In this document: one piece after another, positions 40,359 through 48,866 of the stretch | Layout: every line of letters begins with the position of its first letter | Numbering within the stretch: the stretch's first letter is position 1 | Origin: JAHEFU01 sp041395205 | GTDB taxonomy: Bacteria; 4484-113; JAFGCY01 | NCBI GenBank assembly: GCA_041395205.1 | Contig: JAWLAZ010000004.1 | Location: 186,001-250,000 of the forward strand | DNA: 64,000 bases | Direction: 5' to 3' | The notes under the pieces: model-generated | What the model saw: the letters and a program-made list of their open reading frames with translations, nothing else | Database searches by the model: none | Told to the model about the DNA's origin: nothing | Position numbers and translations under genes: made by a program

Positions 40359-41546
40359 TTACCCCCCATACGCCGCGAGCCCGGTCAGAGCCTCGCCCAG
40401 GATCAGGTGGTGGATGTCATGCGTGCCCTCGTAGGTGTAGACGCTTTCGAGGTTGTTGGCATGGCGCATCACGTGGCTCTCCAGCATGATCCCCATTCCG
40501 CCCATGATCGTGCGCGCCATGCGTGCGACGCGCATCGCCGTGTTGACGTTGTCACGCTTGGCCATGCTGATCTGTACCGGCGTGGCCTCCCCCGCATTGC
40601 GCAGCTGCCCGAGCTGCCAGGCCAGCAGCCGGCCCTTGACGATGTCCGTTGCCATTTCGCTGAGCTTGAGCTGCTGCAGCTGGAAGCCGGCGATCGGACG
40701 GCCGAACTGCTCGCGCTCCAGGCCGTAGCGCAGCGCTGTCTCGAAGGTGAACATCGCCGAGCCCATCGCGCCCCAGGCGATGCCGTAGCGCGCCTGGTTG
40801 AGGCAGGAGAGCGGGCCCTTCAGGCCCTGCACATTGGGGAGCATGTTCTCCCCGGGCACGAAAACATCCTTCAGGAACAGCTCGGAGGTCACGCTGGCGC
40901 GCAGGCTGAGCTTCTTTCTGTACTCGGCGGTGGAGAAGCCTTCCATGCCCTTCTCCACGAGGAAGCCGCGGATGCTCTTCGAATCACCGTCGCCAACCTT
41001 GGCCCAGACAACGGCCACATCCGCCAGGCAGCCATTGGTGATCCAGGCCTTGGCACCGTTCAGGCGGTAGCCGCCCTCCACCGGAGTGGCGATGGTCTCC
41101 ATCCCGCCGGGGTTGGAGCCGTGGTTGGGCTCGGTCAGCCCGAAGCAGCCGATCGCCCTGCCGCTGGCCAGCTGCGGCAGCCAGCGCTCACGCTGGGCCT
41201 CGCTGCCGAAGGCGTAGATCGGGTACATCACGAGCCCGCTCTGCACGGAAACGAAGCTTCTGAGGCCGCTGTCGCCATATTCCAGCGCCTGGTTGATCAG
41301 GCCGTAGGCGGTGTAGCTGGCCTCCGCGCAGCCGTACTTCTCCGGAAGCGTCGGGCCGAATACGCCGAGCTCCGCCAGCTCCGGCACGAGCTCGAGCGGG
41401 AAGGTGCCCGCCTCGTAGTGCTCCTCGATGAGCGGCATGAAGCGCTCCCGGACCCAGTCCAGCACGGAGTCGTGGATCAGACGCTCCTCGTCGGGGAAGA
41501 GCTCCATGATGCGGTAGATGTCGTGGGGGTTTGCGGCCTGCGGCAT
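40359..41546 (-). CDS. Acyl-CoA dehydrogenase, glutaryl-CoA dehydrogenase-like
   Basis: FAD-dependent dehydrogenase of 395 residues. RSFVSVQSGLVMYPIYAFGS, GCFGLTEPNHGSNPGGM and the C-terminal TYEGTHDIHHLILGEALTG match glutaryl-CoA dehydrogenases more closely than straight-chain enzymes; the Glu in TYEGTHD is the catalytic base. Glutaryl-CoA dehydrogenase converts glutaryl-CoA to crotonyl-CoA with CO2 release, in lysine and tryptophan breakdown. TAAAAT at 41,558-41,553 is seven bases before the ATG (leaderless). The ALDH7 gene at 59,177 would supply an upstream step of the same route. Subfamily assignment is by motif. Confidence 0.88.
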   Translation of the reverse strand: MPQAANPHDIYRIMELFPDEERLIHDSVLDWVRERFMPLIEEHYEAGTFPLELVPELAELGVFGPTLPEKYGCAEASYTAYGLINQALEYGDSGLRSFVSVQSGLVMYPIYAFGSEAQRERWLPQLASGRAIGCFGLTEPNHGSNPGGMETIATPVEGGYRLNGAKAWITNGCLADVAVVWAKVGDGDSKSIRGFLVEKGMEGFSTAEYRKKLSLRASVTSELFLKDVFVPGENMLPNVQGLKGPLSCLNQARYGIAWGAMGSAMFTFETALRYGLEREQFGRPIAGFQLQQLKLSEMATDIVKGRLLAWQLGQLRNAGEATPVQISMAKRDNVNTAMRVARMARTIMGGMGIMLESHVMRHANNLESVYTYEGTHDIHHLILGEALTGLAAYGG

Positions 41547-41818
41547 GGAGAGATTTTAGCGGAAGAAGCATTGAGAGAGGAGGAATGAGCTGGGAGAGGG
41601 AGCAGAAGCAGGTTGATTCAGCAGCCGGCCTGTTTGACATCCCCGCCCGTGGATTTCGCCTGCGGCTCAATCCCAGCCCTGGATGTCCGGCTGCTGTGAT
41701 TGTCTATCACCTCCAAACATGAGAAATAGCGTGCCGGTTAAGCGAAACTTGTTTCGCGAAATCCGGCAGACCGCCGAGCGCTTGCGTGAGGCGGCAGAGG
41801 AATCAGGCAAAAAAAATT
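41547..41818. other. Intergenic region between pilQ and the dehydrogenase
   Basis: It holds the pilQ terminator at its right end, the dehydrogenase promoter at its left end, and a GCGAAAC-TT-GTTTCGC hairpin near 41,741-41,756. No gene is seen. Confidence 0.45.
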
Positions 41819-41842
41819 GGCGAGAGCCGGGAAGCTCTCGCC
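41819..41842 (-). terminator. Rho-independent terminator of pilQ
   Basis: On the minus strand GGCGAGAGC-TTCCCG-GCTCTCGCC is followed by AATTTTTTTT, a textbook terminator 27 bases after the pilQ stop. Confidence 0.9.
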
Positions 41843-41869
41843 GTTGGTGGTGTGCTCTGTGTCAGAGAG

Positions 41870-44263
41870 CTAGTCGTAAATGTGAGGCGTCACTACGATG
41901 ATGATCTCCGTGCGCTGACCATCCTTGCGCTTGTTGCGGAACAGCTTTCCGACAAGCGGGAAGTCGCCGAGCAGCGGGATCTTGTCAATGGTCTCACGCT
42001 CGGTGTTGGTGATCAGGCCGGCCATCACGAAGGGCTGGCCGTCCATCACGCGGACGGTGGTGGCCAGCTGGCGGCTCGAGGTGCGCGGGGCTTCCACGCC
42101 GCCGATCTGCCGGAACTCCGTCAGGCTGCTGATGATCGGGTTCACGTCGATCGTGATCAGGTCATCGGCATCCAGGCGGGGCTTGAAGTTCAGGGTGACA
42201 CCGACCGGCAGGAAGGAGATCTCCTGGGTGATGGCGCCCTGCTCCTGGGTAACGCTCGAGATGTAGGGGATGCGCTCGCCGGCGAAGTAGATCGCCTGCT
42301 TGCCGTCAACCGTGTTGAGCGTCGGCTGGGCCAGGCTCTCCACGTTGCCATTCTGGATCTGCAGGTTCAGGGTCGCCTGGAAGCTCAGACCGTTGCGGTC
42401 GAAACTGCCGATGGAGAAGTCCTGGAAACGCTTGAGGGTTTCCTCGACCTGACCCTGGGGGTTGAGCACGTAGTCAATGTCCGAGAACTGCTCCGTCCAG
42501 AGCTGCGCCACGGAACCATCACTGGCCTCGTTGAGGCGCAGGCCGAGGTTCTTCAGGGCGGACTCATTGGCCTCGCAGACCTTGACCTCAAGCTCCACAC
42601 GCTTGGGCTTGCGATCGATTTCCTTGATCAGGCGGCCGACGTACTCGATTTCCTCCGGCGTGCCCTTGACGACCACGGCATTGCGCGGCGTCGTGCTGAT
42701 GTTGGTGGCGATCGGCTTGGCCGTGATTGCCGCCTCACTGTCATTGGAGAGGGTGGTGTCACCACCGCCCTGGTTCGGGAACTCGCTTTCGCCGACGTAG
42801 GCCTCGACCTGCTTCTCACCGACGACGCCGGTGTTGATCAGGATGTCCTTGACGTTCTTGGGATCGGCATAGGAGAGCACGAAGACGCGGGTCTCGAAGT
42901 CGATCAGGCCGCTGTACATCTTCTCCTTGCTGGCGATCACGACGGTGTTGGCATTGACGACGTACTCGAGGCCGTAGGCCCGGGTCATCAGGTCCAGTGC
43001 GTCGCGCAGGTTCGTCGTGCCGTCCTTGAAGCTCAGGCTGACATTGTTCTCAGCACCGACGCTGGCGTCGACGATCACGTTGTAGTCAGTCTGCTGGAAC
43101 AGCAGCGTGAAGGCCTGGTCAAGCGGAGTGTCGACGATCTGGAAGAGCTCGATCGCGAGATCCTCCAGCGCGGCCTTGCCGACCTTGCGGCCGTTCATCA
43201 TCCCACCGAGGTTGATGGACGCCGGGTTCTGATAGGGATCCAGGTTGCGCTTCGGGGTGTTCAGACCACCGCTGCCGCCGGAGGGCGCGCTGTCAGGCGC
43301 GGACTGGCTGCTGCCGTTCTTCATGTCGTCAAGCAGCTTGTCCACGTCGCCATCGCCTTCCGCAGGCTGACCCTGAAGATTGCGCTGCACGTTGATGCGC
43401 GCTTCGCCGGAAAGGGAATCCTGGCTGCTGGAACTGTCAATGCCGGGCATGATGCTGGCATTGGCATCATCAGCGGGGGGCACGACGATGCCCTGCTTCT
43501 TCTCTTCCTTACGGACGAATTCCACAGGCTCGCCGGACTTGAAGCGGCCGGGGGCCACACCGCTGCCGCCGCTCCGGGCGGAGCTGTCTTCGTCAGCTCC
43601 AGCGGAACGTTCGCCGGCAACGGGGATCTCGATCCCGCTGATGATCTCGTCCAGCTGATCCTGCTCGCTCCCGTCCGAGCCGAAGTCACTGGAGACGCCG
43701 AGCACTGCCGTGGGGCTTTCATCCCCGGCGCTGTCGGCTTCCGCGGCTGCCTGCTCCTCATCCCGCGGGATGAAGAAGCTGCCGCCGCTGGAGTTGCCCG
43801 AGGGGAAGGGCTCCTGCAGACTGCGGCCGGCGGCGGGGCTGTCCGCCCCCGCGGCAGGAATGACGAGTACCGTCATTTCTCCCTCGCGACGGATGGTGAT
43901 GGCGCTTGAATCCACGTTGTCACCGAGATAGAAGCGCAGTTCACCGTGGTGCCTGCCGGCAACCGATGTCGCATGGGTGATCAGGTCCTGGAAACCGGAG
44001 CAGTCGAGCGCTAGCTCGTGCTCCTCTTCGTCACCGTGTCCCAGGGCGAGCCTCGAGGACCAGACAGTCACCCAGTTTCCCATGGTGAACCGGTCCAGCC
44101 TGAAGTCCGCGTTTCCTGATGTATTGAGTTCAATAATTGCGCTGTCGCCTTCGCGCATGGCTTCGACACCACTCAGAGTGACGGAGTCCTGCGCGTGCGA
44201 TGCGCAGATAAGCAGCAGTGCGAAGAGCACGGTGCTTATCAAAGCACGACCACCAATTTTCAT
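41870..44263 (-). CDS. pilQ: Type IV pilus secretin PilQ
   Basis: Outer-membrane secretin through which the pilus passes. 797 residues: a signal peptide (to about 25, CASHAQ), an AMIN-like beta domain (about 27-150), a long acidic disordered linker (about 150-370), an STN-like segment with LDLMTRAYGLEYVVNANTVV (about 445-475), secretin N domain (ISTTPRNAVVVKGTPEEIEY), and the secretin domain with ISFLPVGVTLNFKPRLD and FVMAGLITN...IPLLGDFPLVGKLFR (the VxxxP-L-DIPxLGxLF motif), ending TEIIIVVTPHIYD. The ATG at 44,263 is preferred over the upstream TTG at 44,275. It has its own promoter and terminator. Confidence 0.95.
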   Translation of the reverse strand: MKIGGRALISTVLFALLLICASHAQDSVTLSGVEAMREGDSAIIELNTSGNADFRLDRFTMGNWVTVWSSRLALGHGDEEEHELALDCSGFQDLITHATSVAGRHHGELRFYLGDNVDSSAITIRREGEMTVLVIPAAGADSPAAGRSLQEPFPSGNSSGGSFFIPRDEEQAAAEADSAGDESPTAVLGVSSDFGSDGSEQDQLDEIISGIEIPVAGERSAGADEDSSARSGGSGVAPGRFKSGEPVEFVRKEEKKQGIVVPPADDANASIMPGIDSSSSQDSLSGEARINVQRNLQGQPAEGDGDVDKLLDDMKNGSSQSAPDSAPSGGSGGLNTPKRNLDPYQNPASINLGGMMNGRKVGKAALEDLAIELFQIVDTPLDQAFTLLFQQTDYNVIVDASVGAENNVSLSFKDGTTNLRDALDLMTRAYGLEYVVNANTVVIASKEKMYSGLIDFETRVFVLSYADPKNVKDILINTGVVGEKQVEAYVGESEFPNQGGGDTTLSNDSEAAITAKPIATNISTTPRNAVVVKGTPEEIEYVGRLIKEIDRKPKRVELEVKVCEANESALKNLGLRLNEASDGSVAQLWTEQFSDIDYVLNPQGQVEETLKRFQDFSIGSFDRNGLSFQATLNLQIQNGNVESLAQPTLNTVDGKQAIYFAGERIPYISSVTQEQGAITQEISFLPVGVTLNFKPRLDADDLITIDVNPIISSLTEFRQIGGVEAPRTSSRQLATTVRVMDGQPFVMAGLITNTERETIDKIPLLGDFPLVGKLFRNKRKDGQRTEIIIVVTPHIYD

Positions 44264-44326
44264 CTCAACCCTCAAACAATCAGATTTGCCCGAAGGTGGG
44301 CATTAAATCCAACTGCGCGCGTAACG

Positions 44327-44356
44327 ACTATAGCACCGTTTTTGCAACTATGTCAA
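44327..44356 (-). promoter_or_regulatory. Sigma70 promoter of pilQ
   Basis: On the minus strand TTGACA (44,356-44,351) and TATAGT (44,332-44,327) are separated by 18 bases, giving a ~55-base leader to the pilQ start. Confidence 0.7.
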
Positions 44357-44413
44357 GAATAGGGAAAATCAATCCCCATTTCTCAACAGGCCATGCAAGC
44401 CGGCTGTTGATAA

Positions 44414-44440
44414 CCCCGGGCCCGTCGTGGAAGCCCGGGG
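44414..44440 (-). terminator. GC-rich hairpin after pilP
   Basis: CCCCGGGC at 44,440-44,433 pairs with GCCCGGGG at 44,421-44,414, 14 bases past the pilP stop. It lacks a U-run. A second hairpin, TCAACAG...CTGTTGA, follows. With the pilQ promoter behind it, this probably marks the end of the pilMNOP transcript. Confidence 0.5.
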
Positions 44441-44453
44441 CTGAATTCCTGTA

Positions 44454-45386
44454 CTAGACCGGGTTGCTCAGCGGAATCAGCACCTGCTCCGCCGTCCGGA
44501 TATCACGGATCTCCACGCCAAGCTCGGAGATCTTCACCACCTTGAAGTTGCCGGGCATCAGCACATCGCCCTCGCGCACGAGGTGCGTGCCGTCAGGCAT
44601 CTGCAGCAGCGCACTGCGGCTGTCACCCTTGATGCTGACACCACTGCAGCTGATCATCGCGCCACGGTCGTCCTCGCCGTTGCGCGGGGCACGGATGTCC
44701 CGCGGGGCAGGACCCTGCAGGCTGCCGGGATTGCCAAAGGGGGTGCCGCCGATGGGCAGGCCCTGGCCATCCTCCGCCGCATCAGTCTGCGCCACGCGCT
44801 CGACTTCCGTACCCTGGGCTTCGGAATAGTCCACACGGATTGTGGGCTCGGTCTTCGTCAGGGCCTGGATGCTCGTGGTGATCCGCCCGTCCTCACTGAC
44901 GCCCTCATAGGAGAATCCCTCCTCGGCCATCACCTTCTCCATGCGGTAGGACACGAATTCCTTGTCCGTCTTGAAGAGATTATTGAGGTCCGGGACTTCA
45001 TCCGTCATTTCATTGAGGTATTCCTGGCTGATCTCGCGGCCGGGAATCTTCTCAAGCTCCTCGCTGAACCAGCCGGATTCACGGCTGAAGGGATTGCGGC
45101 GGGCGTTGATGTCGTAGATCCTGAACATGTTGTTGTTCAACGGTCCGACCAGGCCCTGCTCAGTGAACTTCGAGGTATCCACACTGCCGCCGGTGACGAT
45201 GGTTCCCATCGGGGTGACCTTGGTCGTGGCTCCCTGGGGAGTCGCGGCTGCGGTGGTCTGCGTGGTCTGGGCCGGCCGCTTGCTCTTGTTCATGTTCTTG
45301 ATCATCACGCCCATGCTCACGCCGAGACCGCCGAGCAGCACCACGAGGATGATGATCTGATTCAACTGTTTCTTCTTGTCGTCCAT
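44454..45386 (-). CDS. pilP: PilP-like type IV pilus assembly protein
   Basis: 310 residues. One membrane helix at about 10-30 (IIILVVLLGGLGVSMGVMI), a Thr/Ala-rich periplasmic linker, then NARRNPFSR (the conserved RDPF-like motif of PilP). The C-terminal SALLQMPDGTHLVREGDVLM and VVKISELGVEIRDI match the small PilP homology domain that binds the secretin. Typical PilP is a lipoprotein of ~175 residues; this one is longer, has no lipobox and is anchored by a helix. Position between pilO and pilQ supports the call. Confidence 0.75.
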   Translation of the reverse strand: MDDKKKQLNQIIILVVLLGGLGVSMGVMIKNMNKSKRPAQTTQTTAAATPQGATTKVTPMGTIVTGGSVDTSKFTEQGLVGPLNNNMFRIYDINARRNPFSRESGWFSEELEKIPGREISQEYLNEMTDEVPDLNNLFKTDKEFVSYRMEKVMAEEGFSYEGVSEDGRITTSIQALTKTEPTIRVDYSEAQGTEVERVAQTDAAEDGQGLPIGGTPFGNPGSLQGPAPRDIRAPRNGEDDRGAMISCSGVSIKGDSRSALLQMPDGTHLVREGDVLMPGNFKVVKISELGVEIRDIRTAEQVLIPLSNPV

Positions 45387-45388
45387 GT

Positions 45389-46255
45389 TCAGCCCCTGCC
45401 TCTGCGAGACGTGGTGCCAGCCGGCACCCGTGACTGGATCGAGGTGCCCGCAGTGGCATCCTCCATCGATTCATCCCCGTTCTCCGTGCTGCCGGCATCG
45501 GCATCACGCTTGGCCTCTTCAGGATGCAGCACCTGGCGCCCGCCCTTCTTGACATCATCGCTGATGTCCTTGGCATTGCGCACCACGGCAACTTCCATGT
45601 ACTTCTTGTCGAGACCCTCGGCATCACGGTAGTTCTCCGGAATGCCATAGAACAGTGAACCGGTGATCTCCATCTGGGCCGCCGTGCCGGAGTTGTCCAC
45701 GAGCACGGTGCCGGTCCCGCCGCCGGCGGGGCTGATGATCTGGTCAATCGTATACAGCCGGCCGAGGCTCTTCAGGTTCTCGAAGACGGTCAGAACATCC
45801 TCGAATTCACCGAAGGCCCGGATCTTGAAGGTGCTGGTGCGGATCTGGCGCACGGCCTGCACATCCAGCTCCTTCTGCTGATACTGCTCCTCATCGGTCT
45901 TGGACAGCTGCCCGAGCCAGGTACGGTTACCCGACTGCTGCAGCTCCAGCAGCTGGACGTCGTTGCGGCGCAGCTCCTGGGCCATGTGGGCGAAGAAGAT
46001 CTCATCCTCGATCTGGGAGGGGATGGCCTGCTTGTAGTAGTTGATGCGCTTCTTCAGTTCGGGAAGCTGGTTCTCATACTCCGTGATCTGGCTGCCCATC
46101 CAGTTGATGTTGCGCTCCTCCTCCTGCAGCCTGGCCAGTTCGGCGGCCTTGACGGCGTTGTTGCGGTTGAGCGCGCTCTGCCCCACGAAGAAGTAGAGCA
46201 GCAGCATGACGGCGCAGATCACGAACACGATGGCGATGCTTGTCGCGTCCTTCAT
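45389..46255 (-). CDS. pilO: PilO-like inner-membrane pilus alignment protein
   Basis: 288 residues with one N-terminal membrane helix (about 7-26), a coiled-coil region (about 30-85, RLQEEERNINWM...LPELKKRINYYKQ), and a ferredoxin-like periplasmic domain with FKIRAFGEFEDVLTVFENLK and LYTIDQIISP. The tail beyond ~235 is charged and low-complexity. PilO forms a dimer with PilN that links PilM to PilP/PilQ. It is separated from pilP and pilN by two and three bases. Confidence 0.85.
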   Translation of the reverse strand: MKDATSIAIVFVICAVMLLLYFFVGQSALNRNNAVKAAELARLQEEERNINWMGSQITEYENQLPELKKRINYYKQAIPSQIEDEIFFAHMAQELRRNDVQLLELQQSGNRTWLGQLSKTDEEQYQQKELDVQAVRQIRTSTFKIRAFGEFEDVLTVFENLKSLGRLYTIDQIISPAGGGTGTVLVDNSGTAAQMEITGSLFYGIPENYRDAEGLDKKYMEVAVVRNAKDISDDVKKGGRQVLHPEEAKRDADAGSTENGDESMEDATAGTSIQSRVPAGTTSRRGRG

Positions 46256-46258
46256 GGC

Positions 46259-47140
46259 TTAGTTGCCTCCCCTGTTGGAAGTACCGGTCACGCCCTCGGG
46301 ACCGCCGACCACGCCGGGCTCGGCGGTGGCATCACCCGTGGCGGGCTGCCCGCCCTCCGCGGGCTTCGGCTGCACCTGACCCGGGGGCGGCGCCTTGTCA
46401 GGCAGCGGGTTGCTGGCCTGGAACAGCTCCAGATTGTCGGTGATTACCCGTGCTCCGGTATCGGGCAGCGGGCGGCGGACCTCAGCGCGGACGATGAACT
46501 GGTAGAAGCTGTAGGCCGGCTCGTTCCCGTTCTCCATCGGCAGGGTGAAGCTCACCTCATTGCCCAGGGCATTGGAAAGCTGCTGCAGGTTCTCGCTGTC
46601 GATCGAGGCATTCGTGAGCACGCAGTTGCCGAACACCGGGTCAGCCTTGAGGGCATCCAGGGTCCGGGTGATCAGGTTCATATCCTGGTTGGCGGTGCGG
46701 AAGGTCATGGTCACGAAGGTCGGCCGGTTGGCATCCAGTGCGGCCACCGCACTGACGTTGCCGGGCCGGACGTTTGAGACATTCGTCAGATAGACCCGCT
46801 CCGGCAGCACGCCGGAGAGGTGGGCCAGCATCACCGGCAGATCGATGTAGTTCGTGGAGGCGATACCGACGATCTTGCCGTAGTTGCGCACCGCCGCATC
46901 AATCCGCTGGAGCTGCATGTAGCCTTCCTTGACGGACTGCAGGCCCGCGATGCTCTGCTCACGCTGGGCGATGTCCTGGATGTACACGGCATACTGGTTC
47001 AGCGACAGCGCCGCCGACAGCAGGATCGTGAACACGGTGATCAGAATCAGCGCGATGTTGATGATCAGCGCTGATCGCACCGCCGGCCCGGGCTGGAGCT
47101 CGGGCGGCAGCAGGTTTACTTCTATGCGTCTGTAGCTCAT
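46259..47140 (-). CDS. pilN: PilN-like inner-membrane pilus assembly protein
   Basis: 293 residues. The cytoplasmic start MSYRRIEVNLLPPELQPG contains the INLLP-like motif that binds PilM. A membrane helix is at about 22-45, and the periplasmic domain includes LAHLSGVLPERVYLTNV, typical of PilN. A Pro/Gly-rich tail follows residue ~240. The gene abuts pilM directly, its ATG next to the pilM stop. Confidence 0.88.
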   Translation of the reverse strand: MSYRRIEVNLLPPELQPGPAVRSALIINIALILITVFTILLSAALSLNQYAVYIQDIAQREQSIAGLQSVKEGYMQLQRIDAAVRNYGKIVGIASTNYIDLPVMLAHLSGVLPERVYLTNVSNVRPGNVSAVAALDANRPTFVTMTFRTANQDMNLITRTLDALKADPVFGNCVLTNASIDSENLQQLSNALGNEVSFTLPMENGNEPAYSFYQFIVRAEVRRPLPDTGARVITDNLELFQASNPLPDKAPPPGQVQPKPAEGGQPATGDATAEPGVVGGPEGVTGTSNRGGN

Positions 47141-48205
47141 TTATCCAATCCCCCTCAGTACCGAACCCAGGACCGGGGCGTAGACTCCGCAGGCCGGGAA
47201 TTCCCGGCCGAAACTCGTTTCACAGATCACGTCCGGCATGCGCTCGAACTTGAGGTCGATCATCGGCAGATGCAGCTGCATCCCGAGGATCGCCGGCAGG
47301 TTGGTCGGCCAGTAGCCGCTGCCGGCAAGGATCACCTTGCTGACGTTGCCTTCCTGGCGCTTGATGTCGGTCAGGTAGAACTCGATCGAACGGCGGATCT
47401 CACCGAGCATGCTGGTGACGTATTCGCCGGCCAGCGCGAGGTGCTCGGTGGGCACCGTGAAGTCGATGTTGCCGAGGTCGCGGCGCGCCATGTCATCGGG
47501 GGGCATGGTGCGGTTGAGGATCTCGCGCAGCTGCTGCTTTCCCTGGCCGACCTTACGCACGAGCTGGAGCTTGTTGTTCTCCATCAGCATCAGGTCGGTG
47601 GAGGTGGTGTTGAAATTCAGGATCAGCGTGATGCCGTCGTTGAAATCCACACCCTGCAGCGCTGCCATCTTCAGCACGTTGACCTCCACGAGGTCGATGC
47701 CGATCAGCTCCAGATTGGCGGCCTCCAGCAGGTCGATGTAAGGGGCCACGCTGTTCTTGGGAATGGCGCAGCTCAGCACGGGCATCGTGCCACCGGGGCC
47801 CTTGTCCTTGGCATCATCCAGCGGGAAGAAGTCGATGAGCTTCTCCACCGTGGAATCAAGGTAGAGGCGCTCGACCTCAAGGCGCACGATGCGGGCCATT
47901 TCCCGCTGGCTCATCACCGGCACGTCGATCACCCTGATCCAGGGGAACTTGACCGGGAAGCTGATGATGGCCTTGCGGGTCTTGATGCGCTGGCTGCGCA
48001 CCGCCTCCTCGATCATGGGGCCCAGCGTCAGCGTGTTGTATTCGCCACCCTCCAGCATATGCTGGGTGATGTCGATGACATCCATCGAGCCGACATGGAA
48101 TGTCTGCCCGGCGCGTTGGCCATGTGCCAGGAACAGCTCTTCCTGCGTGAAGTGCAGGCCGATGATCCCTGAACTCGCATAGCGCTTCAAGCTTGCTTGT
48201 GACAA
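47141..48205 (-). CDS. pilM: PilM-like actin-fold pilus assembly protein
   Basis: 354 residues from a TTG at 48,205; an in-frame GTG at 48,235 lies inside a GCGTGG/CCACGC hairpin and is less likely. TRKAIISFPVKFPWIRVIDV and MSQREMARIVRLEVERLYLD correspond to the PilM helices before the NPIxxxEVxxD-like region, and VNVLKMAALQGVDFNDGITLILNFNTTSTDL to the second ATPase subdomain, with VILAGSGYWPTNLPAIL as the adenosine-site loop. The first nucleotide-binding loop, normally GxDIGSSSVK, is replaced by GLHFTQEELFL, so ATP binding may be changed. It is the first gene of the pilMNOP unit. Confidence 0.88.
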   Translation of the reverse strand: MSQASLKRYASSGIIGLHFTQEELFLAHGQRAGQTFHVGSMDVIDITQHMLEGGEYNTLTLGPMIEEAVRSQRIKTRKAIISFPVKFPWIRVIDVPVMSQREMARIVRLEVERLYLDSTVEKLIDFFPLDDAKDKGPGGTMPVLSCAIPKNSVAPYIDLLEAANLELIGIDLVEVNVLKMAALQGVDFNDGITLILNFNTTSTDLMLMENNKLQLVRKVGQGKQQLREILNRTMPPDDMARRDLGNIDFTVPTEHLALAGEYVTSMLGEIRRSIEFYLTDIKRQEGNVSKVILAGSGYWPTNLPAILGMQLHLPMIDLKFERMPDVICETSFGREFPACGVYAPVLGSVLRGIG

Positions 48206-48291
48206 TTTGAACCCCGTTTCGCGTGGACAGCCCACGCTCTTGATATGTGCGGCATCACCGCCACACTCCTCCGCCTCGTTTACTTATCGTA

Positions 48292-48321
48292 AGTATAAAG
48301 TAGTTATCAACGTACTGTCAA
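48292..48321 (-). promoter_or_regulatory. Sigma70 promoter of pilMNOP
   Basis: TTGACA (48,321-48,316) and TATACT (48,297-48,292) on the minus strand, 18 bases apart. It begins right behind the pilA terminator's T-run. Confidence 0.75.
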
Positions 48322-48341
48322 CAAATTCCACAAAAAAAAAT

Positions 48342-48365
48342 CCCCGGGAGGCGTACCTCCCGGGG
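48342..48365 (-). terminator. Strong rho-independent terminator after pilA
   Basis: CCCCGGGAGG-TACG-CCTCCCGGGG is followed by ATTTTTTTTTG on the minus strand, a 10-bp perfect stem. It separates the abundant pilin transcript from pilMNOP. Confidence 0.95.
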
Positions 48366-48407
48366 TGAGTTTGCAGATCTGAAGGATCAGACCCTTAAGC
48401 CATGAGC

Positions 48408-48827
48408 TTAGGGAATCTCAACGATCTCGCCGGTCTCATCCGCGGTGAAGTCCGGGATGTCGGCATCGACGGTCGCGCAGCTCAGGGAGAAGGTGCTCAC
48501 GTCGGAAGCAGTGACCGCGATGGTGATCTCGGGACCAAGGTCACCGGACTCAGTCTGGGCATCGATGTAGGGAGCCTGCGGGGCCGGGGGCGTACGAAGG
48601 CCAGCCAGGTCGGTGTAGGTACCGTTGGCGGCGTAGTAAGCCTGCTCGGCGGAGATCAGGGAACGCAGGGAGTTGCGAGCCTTCTCACGAATGGCGTTAC
48701 GACGGGCACCCAGCAGGATCGGGATGGCGATCGTAGCGATGATACCGATGATCGCGATGACGATCAGGAGCTCAACAAGGGAGAAACCCTTGCGCTTGCC
48801 AAACTTCTTCATGAAACGCTTAATCAT
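48408..48827 (-). CDS. pilA: Type IV major pilin (probable PilA)
   Basis: 139 residues. Short basic leader ending KG, then FSLVELLIVIAIIGIIATIAIP: the prepilin peptidase site G|F with Glu at +5 and the N-terminal helix. AIREKARNSLRSLISAEQAYYAANGTY is the usual helix end before the globular domain, which has two Cys... one at SLSCATV only, so no disulfide loop is formed. GGAGG lies before the ATG. It follows pilC by 38 bases and is capped by the strongest terminator in the window, as expected for the most expressed gene. Pilin versus pseudopilin is inferred from that context. Confidence 0.88.
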   Translation of the reverse strand: MIKRFMKKFGKRKGFSLVELLIVIAIIGIIATIAIPILLGARRNAIREKARNSLRSLISAEQAYYAANGTYTDLAGLRTPPAPQAPYIDAQTESGDLGPEITIAVTASDVSTFSLSCATVDADIPDFTADETGEIVEIP

Positions 48828-48866
48828 GTTAAGCCTCCAAAAACGTGATAGTAACTCCAGCCTCGC

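Noticed and set aside
40317..41588. Plus-strand frame of 423 codons across the acyl-CoA dehydrogenase
   Set aside because: Antisense to a gene with unmistakable acyl-CoA dehydrogenase motifs.
41786..43909. Long plus-strand frame across pilQ
   Set aside because: It is the reverse of the PilQ secretin coding sequence and has no start signal or motif.
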